A DNA stretch of 14,011 nt from Caulobacteraceae bacterium. Lineage in GTDB: Bacteria > Pseudomonadota > Alphaproteobacteria > Caulobacterales > Caulobacteraceae. This document shows, piece after piece, positions 6,319-12,383 of this stretch. A program made the position numbers and the translations under genes. The DNA lies in contig CANGRP010000033.1 in NCBI GenBank assembly GCA_947456005.1, positions 1 through 14,011 on the forward strand. The letters are read 5' to 3'. The stretch's first letter is position 1. Every line of letters begins with the position of its first letter. The notes under the pieces were generated by a model. That model ran no database searches. It was not told where the DNA came from and saw nothing but the letters and a program-made list of their open reading frames with translations.

Positions 6319-7151
6319 CTCCGCGCGAACTGGAGCTTATCGCCCGCCTTTGCCTGGTGCGGACCGGGCGTGAACTCGACATCTCGGCGCCTGAGAGTGT
6401 CTCCGCCCGTCTCAACACCGTCGCGCGACGGGAAGGATACAGCAGCATCGCCGACCTGCTCCTCGCCCTCAGGACCAGCGAGGCCGAAAGGCTCGTCTGG
6501 CCCCTGATCGAGGCCCTGACCGTATTCGAGCGCACCTTCATGGAGGGGCCCACGGTCCTGAGGCAGCTGGGCCAGAGAGTTATTCCGACGCTCGCAGCCA
6601 CCCGCAGAGGGGAGCCTCTGCGGATCTGGTGCGCCGCTTCCGGTGCAGGTCAGGAGCCCTACTCCCTCGCCATCTCGGTTCTTGAGGCGGCGGCCCAGCG
6701 AGGCCAGGACCTCAAGGTCGAGATCTACGCCTCGGACGTGTCCGTTCGGGCGCTGGAGCGGGCGCGTACGGGAGTTTTCAGTCATTTCGAGGTCCAGAAG
6801 GGCCTGTCGGCCCGTCGGCTGGTCGATCACTTCCAGCGGAAGGACGACGCCTGGCAGGCCTCTCCCGCCCTCAGGGGCATGGTTCGCTGGCGACGGGTCA
6901 ACCTCCTGGCGGAGGGGCCGGGGTCGGCGAGGTTCGATGTTGTCCTCTGCCGCGGGATACTACCCAGGACCGCGACGCAGATGCGACCCGCCCTGGTGTT
7001 GAACCTCTACAACGCCCTTGCGCCGGACGGGGTGCTCGCCGTCGGCCAGGGGGAGGGCGAAGGTCCCGCCGATCTGGCGCCGGCCCTCAATGTCCTGCCG
7101 GGCATGGACGGACTGTTCTCACCGAACCCCGACTTCCGGCTCGCCGCCTGA
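6315..7151 (+). CDS. CheR-like protein methyltransferase with altered core motifs
   Basis: This 278-residue protein has the CheR layout: an N-terminal helical part (1-75), then a Rossmann methyltransferase domain. CheR methylates glutamates on chemoreceptors using S-adenosylmethionine. Recognisable motifs are LTVFER (68-73; CheR has T.FFR, so T and R are kept and one F is E), RIWCAASGAGQEPYSLAI (103-120; usually GEEPYS), YASDVSVRALERAR (138-151) and VNLL (195-198). The usual CRNVxIYF is replaced by CRGILPRT (212-219), and the later PDGxLxxGHSE by PDGVLAVGQGE. Several SAM- or receptor-contacting positions therefore differ. No MCP, CheB or CheA gene is in the window. It may be an active divergent enzyme or a SAM-binding or scaffold protein; both are inference. 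Confidence 0.82.
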   Translation: MTPRELELIARLCLVRTGRELDISAPESVSARLNTVARREGYSSIADLLLALRTSEAERLVWPLIEALTVFERTFMEGPTVLRQLGQRVIPTLAATRRGEPLRIWCAASGAGQEPYSLAISVLEAAAQRGQDLKVEIYASDVSVRALERARTGVFSHFEVQKGLSARRLVDHFQRKDDAWQASPALRGMVRWRRVNLLAEGPGSARFDVVLCRGILPRTATQMRPALVLNLYNALAPDGVLAVGQGEGEGPADLAPALNVLPGMDGLFSPNPDFRLAA

Positions 7152-7159
7152 GGCTGTGA

Positions 7160-7558
7160 TCAGCGTGGACGACGCAGACCGACAACCAGGCTCGCCAGGC
7201 CAGCGAACATGCGGGGATTGCGCAGGGCGCTGATGCCGATCACCGTGGCCGCCGCCGTCGCGAACAGGGCGAGGACGGGGCGGCGCCGCGCCAGTTCAAG
7301 AAGATCCACGCCCAGGTCCGCCCCTTCTGATGACGGCGCACGCCGTGGGCGAAGGGTGGCGATCAGCAGGAGCGCCAGTCCAGCGGACGCCAGGAGCAGG
7401 AGGCAGGCCGCCGCAACCGCCGCCGCGGAGCCTGCCGGCCCCAGGGTCGGCTCAAGGGCGGCGTAGAGCGCAAGGGACAGGGCGACGACGAAAACGCCCG
7501 AGGCGGCGGCCAGGGCCGCCGTCCCGCAGACCGCCAGGATCAGGCGGCCCAGCCTCAA
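7160..7558 (-). CDS. Small holin-like membrane protein (YqjE/DUF1469-like)
   Basis: This 132-residue protein has two clear transmembrane helices (about 5-35 and 42-68) and a third hydrophobic stretch near the C-terminus (about 95-112), separated by a charged loop. Length, layout and position directly after a DUF883 gene match the YqjD-YqjE pair of E. coli and the Phage_holin_3_6/DUF1469 group. The proposed start is TTG at 7558, overlapping the upstream stop as TTGA; no better in-frame start with an SD was seen. No function is established. A role in membrane or envelope stress is guilt by association. It converges on the cheR-like gene with 8 bp between stops. Confidence 0.65.
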   Translation of the reverse strand: MRLGRLILAVCGTAALAAASGVFVVALSLALYAALEPTLGPAGSAAAVAAACLLLLASAGLALLLIATLRPRRAPSSEGADLGVDLLELARRRPVLALFATAAATVIGISALRNPRMFAGLASLVVGLRRPR

Positions 7559-7878
7559 CGGTGGCGTCCAGAGGCGAGGATCAGGCCGATGAGTACGCCG
7601 ACGCCAAGGGCGAGGCCGGTGGCGGCCAGCGGCCGCTCGCGCACCTGGCCAACCACATAGCGCTGGGCGTCCTCGATCTGGTCCGCGGCCTCGGTGGCGT
7701 AGGCCTTTCCATGAGTACGGATCTGTTGGACGCCTTCGGCGATGGCCTTCTCGATCCGGTGGGCGGCGTCGGCCAGCTTGCGCTCGGCCTGTTCGACGGC
7801 GTCCTCGGCGATGTCGACAGTGGACTTGGCGGCCGAGCGGGCGGCGCGGACGGCCTTGTCGGCAGGTGTGGCGGTCAT
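7555..7878 (-). CDS. DUF883 family protein (YqjD/ElaB-like)
   Basis: This 107-residue protein has a long amphipathic, alanine-rich helical part (about 8-78; AAKSTVDIAEDAVEQAERKL) and one C-terminal transmembrane helix (about 84-103; LAATGLALGVGVLIGLILAS). The segment YVVGQVRERPLAATGLALGVGVLIG is split over the family hallmark: R-E-R/K-P before a glycine-rich helix. E. coli YqjD and ElaB are tail-anchored and can bind ribosomes in stationary phase, so a stress or stationary-phase role is possible here. The ATG at 7878 has AAGGAGA at ideal spacing, which rules out the upstream in-frame start at 7941. It is coupled to the membrane protein downstream by a 4-nt overlap. Confidence 0.85.
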   Translation of the reverse strand: MTATPADKAVRAARSAAKSTVDIAEDAVEQAERKLADAAHRIEKAIAEGVQQIRTHGKAYATEAADQIEDAQRYVVGQVRERPLAATGLALGVGVLIGLILASGRHR

Positions 7879-8020
7879 GGGATCTCTCCTTAGGCCCTTG
7901 GGCCCTTGCGTGTGAAGGGGTTCAGGTCCCCTCCAACTCACCGGTCAAATGGCTCCTTCCCCGGCGACATGCAAGGCTGGGGGAATCCCGAGGGGGGCGC
8001 TGCGGAGGCGCCGGTGCGCC
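7879..8020. promoter_or_regulatory. Upstream region of the DUF883 operon and 3' region of the hydrolase operon
   Basis: In these 142 bp, GAGGCGC and GCGCCTC (8005-8011 and 8016-8022) form a perfect 7-bp stem with a 4-nt loop that overlaps the hydrolase stop codon. No U-tract follows on the minus strand. GAATC at 7983-7987 is a GANTC site. TTGACC occurs on the minus strand at about 7944-7949 without a good -10. No confident general-stress (GGAAC...CGTT) promoter was found. Confidence 0.3.
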
Positions 8021-8839
8021 TCAGGCCACCGGTCCGGACAGGTCCTCCCGCAGGAAGTTGATCATGGCGGGGACGGCGGTCCGGTCCTGGAGCATGAACA
8101 TGTGCCCGCCCTCGAAAAACCGCAGCACAGAGCCTCGAAGGGCGAGTGCCAGGTTCAGCTGGCTCTGGGCCGGTGCGATGGCGTCGAAGCGGCCGGCCGC
8201 GATCATCACCGGGATGCGGACCCCCGGAAGGGCCTCCCACACATCGTGCCCGGCGCGGGCCTCGATCTGGCGGCGGGCGCCCATTTCCCGTCCGGGCTCG
8301 CCCGCAAAGGGATCGGCGGCCGATTGGGCGATGGCCTCGGCAAAGCGTTCGGGATGGGCCGTCGCCCAGGCCTCGTCCAGCCGGGTGTCGTTGATGGGCA
8401 GGAGGCGCCGGGCGCGGGCTTCGCCCTTCAGGTGGCCGATCTCGTGGAACGGGAAGGAGGCCCCGCCGGCTCCGCCGGGCGAGGTGCAGGCCAGGACCAG
8501 GCGGCGGACCCGCTGCGGATGCCTGACGACGAGGTTCTGGGCGACCATCCCGCCGAACGAGACCCCTATGACCAGGGCGTCCTCCCAGCCCAAGGCGTCC
8601 ATCAGGCCGGCGGCGTCATCGGCATAGTCGGCCATGGCGTAGGGACGGTCCGGCTTCTCGGTCTGCCCCAGGCCGCGCTGGTCGTAGGCGACCAGGTCGA
8701 AGCTCCGGGCGAAAGGGCCGTCCAGCATGTTCGGGCGGACGCGCAGGTCGCCCCCCGTGCCGGAGATGAACAACAGGCGGGGACCCTGACCGGTCCGCTC
8801 GTAGTGGATGTCGAGGGCGTTGGCGGTGATGCGGGGCAT
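8021..8839 (-). CDS. Alpha/beta hydrolase
   Basis: This 272-residue protein has the full catalytic set of the alpha/beta-hydrolase fold: nucleophile elbow G-V-S94-F-G-G, acid D219 (AAGRFDAIAP) and histidine H246 (EGGHMFML). The oxyanion segment is SGTGGD (26-31), and YDQRGLGQTEKP (52-63) is the usual strand-4 loop. Substrate cannot be deduced; members include esterases, lactonases, C-C hydrolases and 3-oxoadipate enol-lactonases. It starts 3 nt after the cupin gene's stop, so the two are certainly co-transcribed and probably act on related small molecules. The cap region around 125-205 is larger than minimal, which fits a small-molecule pocket. Confidence 0.88.
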   Translation of the reverse strand: MPRITANALDIHYERTGQGPRLLFISGTGGDLRVRPNMLDGPFARSFDLVAYDQRGLGQTEKPDRPYAMADYADDAAGLMDALGWEDALVIGVSFGGMVAQNLVVRHPQRVRRLVLACTSPGGAGGASFPFHEIGHLKGEARARRLLPINDTRLDEAWATAHPERFAEAIAQSAADPFAGEPGREMGARRQIEARAGHDVWEALPGVRIPVMIAAGRFDAIAPAQSQLNLALALRGSVLRFFEGGHMFMLQDRTAVPAMINFLREDLSGPVA

Positions 8840-8842
8840 GGG

Positions 8843-9316
8843 TCAGTCCCGGTGGATGGGATCGATCCAGCGGACCTCCCGGGGGGGTTCGACCGGTTCG
8901 ATGTCCAGGTTGACCACCACGGCCTCCCCATCGCTCCGGACCAACACGCACTCGAGCGTCTCCTCACTGGAGGCGTTGATCTCCTGGTGCGGTACGAAGG
9001 GCGGGACATAGATGAAGTCTCCAGGCCCCGCCTCGGCCGTGAACTCCAGTCGCTCGCCCCAGCGCATCCGCGCCCGGCCCCGGACCACGTAGATGACGCT
9101 CTCCAGGGGGCCGTGGTGGTGGGCGCCTGTCCCGGCGCCAGCATGGATGTGGACCGTCCCCGCCCAGAGCCTGCGGGCGCCGACCCTGGCGAAGTCGATG
9201 GCCGCGGCGCGGTTCATGCCCGGGGTCTGCGGCGTGCTGGTGTCCAGCGAGTCCCCCCGCACCACACGGACGCCCGTGGCCTCCCATCCGTCCGGCGGGA
9301 TTCCCTCTTCCGACAT
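8843..9316 (-). CDS. Cupin-domain protein
   Basis: This 157-residue protein contains one conserved cupin barrel. Motif 1 is GAHHHGPLESVIYVVRG (64-80), giving metal ligands from H66/H68 and E72. Motif 2 is PGDFIYVPPFVPHQ (98-111), giving H110. All expected ligands for one Fe/Mn/Zn ion are present. The first 40 residues (opening MSEEGIPPDGWEATGVRVV) precede the barrel and contain no recognised motif. GGAGG lies just upstream of the ATG at 9316. It forms a two-gene operon with the alpha/beta hydrolase and diverges from the RTX protease. It may be an isomerase, a dioxygenase or a small-molecule-binding protein; sequence does not decide. Confidence 0.85.
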   Translation of the reverse strand: MSEEGIPPDGWEATGVRVVRGDSLDTSTPQTPGMNRAAAIDFARVGARRLWAGTVHIHAGAGTGAHHHGPLESVIYVVRGRARMRWGERLEFTAEAGPGDFIYVPPFVPHQEINASSEETLECVLVRSDGEAVVVNLDIEPVEPPREVRWIDPIHRD

Positions 9317-9424
9317 CTTCGCCTCCAGCCGAATTCCTGTAGAGTGACATGCAGCGCCAGAAGCGCCCTGACCGCAAGCCTGTTCCGGCGCCGGCCCCGC
9401 CGCCTCCGGTGAAGGAAGACCGCC
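9317..9424. promoter_or_regulatory. Divergent intergenic region, cupin operon/RTX protease
   Basis: These 108 bp must serve both directions. The protease SD AAGGA lies at 9412-9416, eight bases before its GTG. The minus-strand SD GGAGG is next to the cupin ATG. I see no convincing promoter hexamers. Confidence 0.3.
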
Positions 9425-11191
9425 GTGTGGCCACAGTTCCAGCAGCCGGGCGCCTCCGGCGCCGAAGTCGAAGGGGCGCCGTCAGTCGGGCGGGCAGGGG
9501 CCCCGGACTCCGGCCATTCCGCCATGTGCGGCTGCGGCGCCTGCGCCCTGCGCGGCGGCGAAGGCGAGACCGGGCCGGTCTACGCCTACCTGAACCTCGG
9601 CGACCGGGGCGGGACGGCCTCCAATGGCAAGACCAGCTTCACCCTCGACCAGGCGGTCAACCGGCTGACCGGCGGGGAGGGCGGCTGGGGGGTGCTGGGC
9701 CAGCCCTTCGTCGCCACCTACGCCTTCCGGTCCGCCGCGCCCGCCAGCATGCCCGACGAGACGAGTGGCTTCACGCGCTTCAACGCCGCCCAGATCCGCC
9801 AGACGGAACTGGCCCTGCAGGCCTGGTCTGACGTCGCCCGGATCAGCTTCGTGCGGGAGGGTTCCGGCGAGACGGGAGAAGCGGCCTATTCCGACGAGGC
9901 GATGATGCTGTTCGCCAGCTATACCGGCGGTCCGGACGGCGCGGCGGGTTTCGCCTACTATCCCGGCTCCACAAGCTTCGCCTCCCGCTCCGGCGACGTC
10001 TGGATCGACGCCACGGCGAGCTACAATATCCAGCCCCTGGCCTCGAACTACGGCGGCATGGTCCTGGTCCATGAGATCGGCCACGCCATCGGGCTGGGCC
10101 ACCCGTCCGACTATCCCGACACCGGGTCCGCCAGTTACGGGGCGGACGCCAGCTATTTCGAGGACAGCCGCCAGTACACGGTGATGAGCTACTTCGGCGG
10201 CTTCAACACCGGGGCCAGCCTGCCCGGCTTCTCCGCCGTACCCCTGCTGGATGACATTGCGGCCGTACAGTTCATGTACGGGGCGAACATGACCACCCGG
10301 ACCGGGGACACGGTCTATGGATTCAACTCCAATGCGGGCAGGCCCTGGTTCGACGCGGTGAGCAGCGCCTCCATCATGCAGTGGGCGGTCTGGGACGCCG
10401 GTGGGCGGGATACCTTCAACTTCTCCGGCTATTCCAGCAATCAGGTTATCGACCTCCGTCCCGGCTTCTTCTCCGACGTGGGGGGATATCGCGGCAATGT
10501 CGCCATCGCCCGTGGCGCGGATATCGAGGACGCAATCGGAGGTGCGGGCGCCGACCTGATCACCGGGAACAGCCTCGCCAACCGGCTGACGGCGGGTGGA
10601 GGCTCGGACTCCGTCTTCGGCGGCGACGGCGCAGATACGATCCTCGAGGTCTCGGGCGCGAACTATCTGCGCGGCGACGCCGGAAACGACTCGATCTCCG
10701 GCGGGACGGGCTTCGACGACATCAATGGCAACATGGGCAATGACACCCTGCGCGGGAACGACGGGGAGGACTGGGTGGTCGGGGGCAGGGACGATGACCT
10801 GGTCTTCGGCGATGCGGCCTTTGACATCGTGTACGGCAACATGGGGAATGACACGGTCGACGGTGGAGCCGGGAACGACTGGGTCCGAGGCGGTCAAGGT
10901 GAGGATTCCGTCCAAGCCGGCTCCGGGCACGACTGGGTCTGGGGCGACCGTGGAAGCGACACCCTCTCTGGCGGGGCGGGCGCTGACCTCTTCCATTCGT
11001 TCTCCGGCGCCGGGATCGACCGGATCATTGACTTCAGCGTCGCCGAGGGCGACCGCCTGAAACTGGAGGGAAGCCCCTCGCGGACCATCGCCCAGGTGGG
11101 CGCGGACGTCATCGTGGACATGGGCAATGGAGACCAGGTCATCCTGGTCGGCGTGACCCTGGCCAGTCTGGGAAGCGGCTGGATCCTCTAG
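9425..11191 (+). CDS. Serralysin-like M10 metalloprotease with RTX repeats
   Basis: This 588-residue protein is a secreted zinc protease of the serralysin type. The catalytic motif is V-H216-E217-IGH220-AIGLGH226-P, followed by the Met-turn YTVM254SY with Y256 as the likely extra zinc ligand. Residues about 50-290 form the catalytic domain. Glycine/aspartate-rich RTX repeats (GGxGxDxLx type) run from about 371 to 525 and should fold as a calcium-bound beta-roll. The last ~60 residues are the usual C-terminal region carrying a type I secretion signal. There is no N-terminal signal peptide, as expected for type I export. No ABC exporter or membrane fusion protein is nearby, so export must use a distant system. 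GTG at 9425 has AAGGA at ideal spacing. The N-terminal region carries CGCGAC (35-40), the only cysteines in the protein. Confidence 0.92.
   Translation: MWPQFQQPGASGAEVEGAPSVGRAGAPDSGHSAMCGCGACALRGGEGETGPVYAYLNLGDRGGTASNGKTSFTLDQAVNRLTGGEGGWGVLGQPFVATYAFRSAAPASMPDETSGFTRFNAAQIRQTELALQAWSDVARISFVREGSGETGEAAYSDEAMMLFASYTGGPDGAAGFAYYPGSTSFASRSGDVWIDATASYNIQPLASNYGGMVLVHEIGHAIGLGHPSDYPDTGSASYGADASYFEDSRQYTVMSYFGGFNTGASLPGFSAVPLLDDIAAVQFMYGANMTTRTGDTVYGFNSNAGRPWFDAVSSASIMQWAVWDAGGRDTFNFSGYSSNQVIDLRPGFFSDVGGYRGNVAIARGADIEDAIGGAGADLITGNSLANRLTAGGGSDSVFGGDGADTILEVSGANYLRGDAGNDSISGGTGFDDINGNMGNDTLRGNDGEDWVVGGRDDDLVFGDAAFDIVYGNMGNDTVDGGAGNDWVRGGQGEDSVQAGSGHDWVWGDRGSDTLSGGAGADLFHSFSGAGIDRIIDFSVAEGDRLKLEGSPSRTIAQVGADVIVDMGNGDQVILVGVTLASLGSGWIL
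10535..10999 (+). repeat. RTX nonapeptide repeat array within the protease
   Basis: This codes for about residues 371-525 of the protease. Units are degenerate GGxGxD-type nonapeptides, including the near-identical pair NGNMGNDTL and YGNMGNDTV (about 434-442 and 470-478). DNA-level identity between these two units is high, suggesting a fairly recent internal duplication. Calcium binding is established for the family. Confidence 0.85.
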
Positions 11192-12057
11192 GGATTGCAC
11201 GAGGGGCAGGCGCCGGGGTCCGCCCAGGGCTCGCCAGGCACGGGCCGGGTGTCCTCCAGGCCGCAGCCCTCGCAGCCAAGGATCCACGCCCTGGTCATGT
11301 CCGTCGGCGTCCCGCAGTCCGAGCAGGGAAGGCCAGGTATCCGTCGCCTGCGGTCGAAGCCGGGGCGGGTGCAGTCCGGGCAGGGCGACCCCAGGCGCCG
11401 CACGAGGTCCTGCGCCGCCCGGCGGATGGCGTCCTGTCGTGTGGGATTCCGGTGCGCCCGCATGTCCGTCTCGAGGAAGGCCGCGCCGGTGAGGGCGATC
11501 GCCCGGGCGGCGGCCGAGGCGAGGGCCTTCTCATCCTCGAGGGTCTTGTCACAGAACAGGTCCGGCGCCGGAGCCTCTCCGCGGACCCCCAGCACGAATA
11601 TCCCGTGTCCCGGGAATCCGCACTGGCGGGCGAAGTCCAGGGCGGTCTCCACATCCAAGGCCAGCCGGTGGGCGAAGTTCGTCTCCGGTCCCACATGGCG
11701 TCCGGTGAGCTCAAACCCGGTCTCGCGGTCGACCAGCAGGACCAGCTCGTCGCCCAAGGGCAGGAGGGGGATGGCGGGATGGGGTCCGAAAGACCCCTCG
11801 CTCGCCACCATGATCCGCGTCTCCGGGGAAGCGGCGAACCCCGCCCGGACCTTGGCCCTCGCGGCGTCCAGGGCGCTCCCTGGACGCTCGACCTCGCGGG
11901 TGAAGGTCCCGAAGGCGTCGGTATCCACCCCCGCCACCCGGAAGAGGGAGATCCCCGCGCCCTCCCCCAGGACGGGACCAATGACCGCCTCCTTGCCGTG
12001 CATCGTGACCAGTCCGGCTCTGTCGTCGCTCAGCCAGCGGAGTCCGGCGCCGGACAT
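11188..12057 (-). CDS. DUF6671 family protein with four CxxC zinc motifs
   Basis: This 289-residue protein matches what I remember of the uncharacterised DUF6671 family. Conserved-looking blocks are MHGKEAVIGPVL (19-30), DTDAFGTFTREVERPG (45-60), VASEGSFGPHP (84-94), ETNFAHRL (125-132) and LETDMRAHRNPTR (195-207). The C-terminal 65 residues hold four CxxC pairs (226/229, 245/248, 262/265, 284/287), enough for two zinc sites. The SEGSFGPHP and DMRAHRNPTR blocks are rich in catalytic-looking residues, so an enzyme is possible, but no activity is known to me. ATG at 12057 is chosen because it overlaps the stop codon of the preceding small ORF (TGATG). Its own stop and the protease stop share the palindrome CTAG. 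Confidence 0.75.
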   Translation of the reverse strand: MSGAGLRWLSDDRAGLVTMHGKEAVIGPVLGEGAGISLFRVAGVDTDAFGTFTREVERPGSALDAARAKVRAGFAASPETRIMVASEGSFGPHPAIPLLPLGDELVLLVDRETGFELTGRHVGPETNFAHRLALDVETALDFARQCGFPGHGIFVLGVRGEAPAPDLFCDKTLEDEKALASAAARAIALTGAAFLETDMRAHRNPTRQDAIRRAAQDLVRRLGSPCPDCTRPGFDRRRRIPGLPCSDCGTPTDMTRAWILGCEGCGLEDTRPVPGEPWADPGACPSCNP

Positions 12058-12206
12058 CAGAAGTCGCCTTCGCGCGGCATCTGCTCCGGGGAGTCGCCAT
12101 CCCCCCCGTCGCTGACCCGCCCCCACCGCTTCGCGGCCGGCGACAGGAAGGTCCCGCTGACGATGGCGCGAAGATCAGCGGCCTCGGCCTCGATCGCTCC
12201 GGTCAC
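12057..12206 (-). CDS. Hypothetical 49-residue protein upstream of the DUF6671 gene
   Basis: A short ORF starting GTG at 12206 is preceded by GGAGGA (12215-12220) at the ideal spacing of eight bases, and its TGA overlaps the DUF6671 start as TGATG. The peptide begins MTGAIEAEAADLRAIVSGTF and continues LSPAAKRWGRVSDGG, ending with an acidic tail (DGDSPEQMPREGDF). It has no cysteine, signal peptide or membrane segment. The N-terminal half can form an amphipathic helix; the tail looks disordered. I recognise no family. The strong SD and stop/start coupling are the evidence that it is translated. The alternative is that it is only a leader for coupling translation of DUF6671. Confidence 0.6.
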   Translation of the reverse strand: MTGAIEAEAADLRAIVSGTFLSPAAKRWGRVSDGGDGDSPEQMPREGDF

Positions 12207-12383
12207 GGGGAGGGTCCTCCTTCGGGTGTCCACGCCATGTGGGTCGTCGCGGCGTTCGGGAAAGCCCTAGTCCTCTCGTCATAAGATTGAAAAAGATCAT
12301 AGAGATAATCTCATCAATCAATTTAGATCATGTCGTTTCACAGGGCATATGCAGTCTGCCCGCAACTGCAGGAGCTCACGGCC
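12207..12383. promoter_or_regulatory. AT-rich divergent promoter region upstream of icd
   Basis: Positions 12281-12335 are strikingly AT-rich against the GC-rich window. They hold GAGATAATCTC (12302-12312, palindrome), AGATCAT twice (12294-12300 and 12325-12331, 31 bp apart), and the inverted pair GATTGA/TCAATC (12285-12290 and 12314-12319). GCATATGC (12345-12352) is a further palindrome. The region lies between icd (plus) and the 49-aa ORF (minus) and should hold promoters for both. TTGAAA (12287) and GATAAT (12304) are too close together to be a standard pair, so no hexamers are assigned. Confidence 0.45.

Noticed and set aside
7896..7913. Tandem GCCCTTG (upstream of the DUF883 gene) as an operator
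   Set aside because: It is too short and low in complexity in a GC-rich background to distinguish from chance.
8005..8022. Hairpin after the hydrolase as an intrinsic terminator
   Set aside because: The stem is perfect, but no U-tract follows on the minus strand and the stem overlaps the stop codon.
7949..9412. 487-codon open frame on the plus strand across the hydrolase and cupin
   Set aside because: It is antisense to two genes with complete active-site motifs and good SDs; its own product has no recognisable motif.
9349..9831. Open frame opening with a proline-rich segment (PVPAPAPPPP) upstream of the protease
   Set aside because: It has a poor SD and runs out of frame through the protease into arginine-rich shadow sequence. 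A short translated leader is not excluded but unsupported.
10535..10999. Repeated GGCGG/GAC-rich units as a possible CRISPR or non-coding repeat
   Set aside because: They encode in-frame RTX calcium-binding nonapeptides; spacing and reading frame explain them fully.
9482..11287. 601-codon open frame on the minus strand opposite the RTX protease
   Set aside because: The composition is the mirror of GC-rich codons in the plus-strand gene, no domain is recognisable, and the plus-strand product has a full zinc site and RTX repeats.
12203..12238. 11-codon ORF (MAWTPEGGPSP) whose stop overlaps the GTG of the 49-aa ORF
   Set aside because: It has no SD and no regulatory residue bias (no runs of one amino acid). 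The overlap is easily coincidental.
12330..12383. Longer icd start at 12330
   Set aside because: It has no SD, lies against the AT-rich promoter-like region, and adds 18 residues without family similarity; 12384 has AGGAG.
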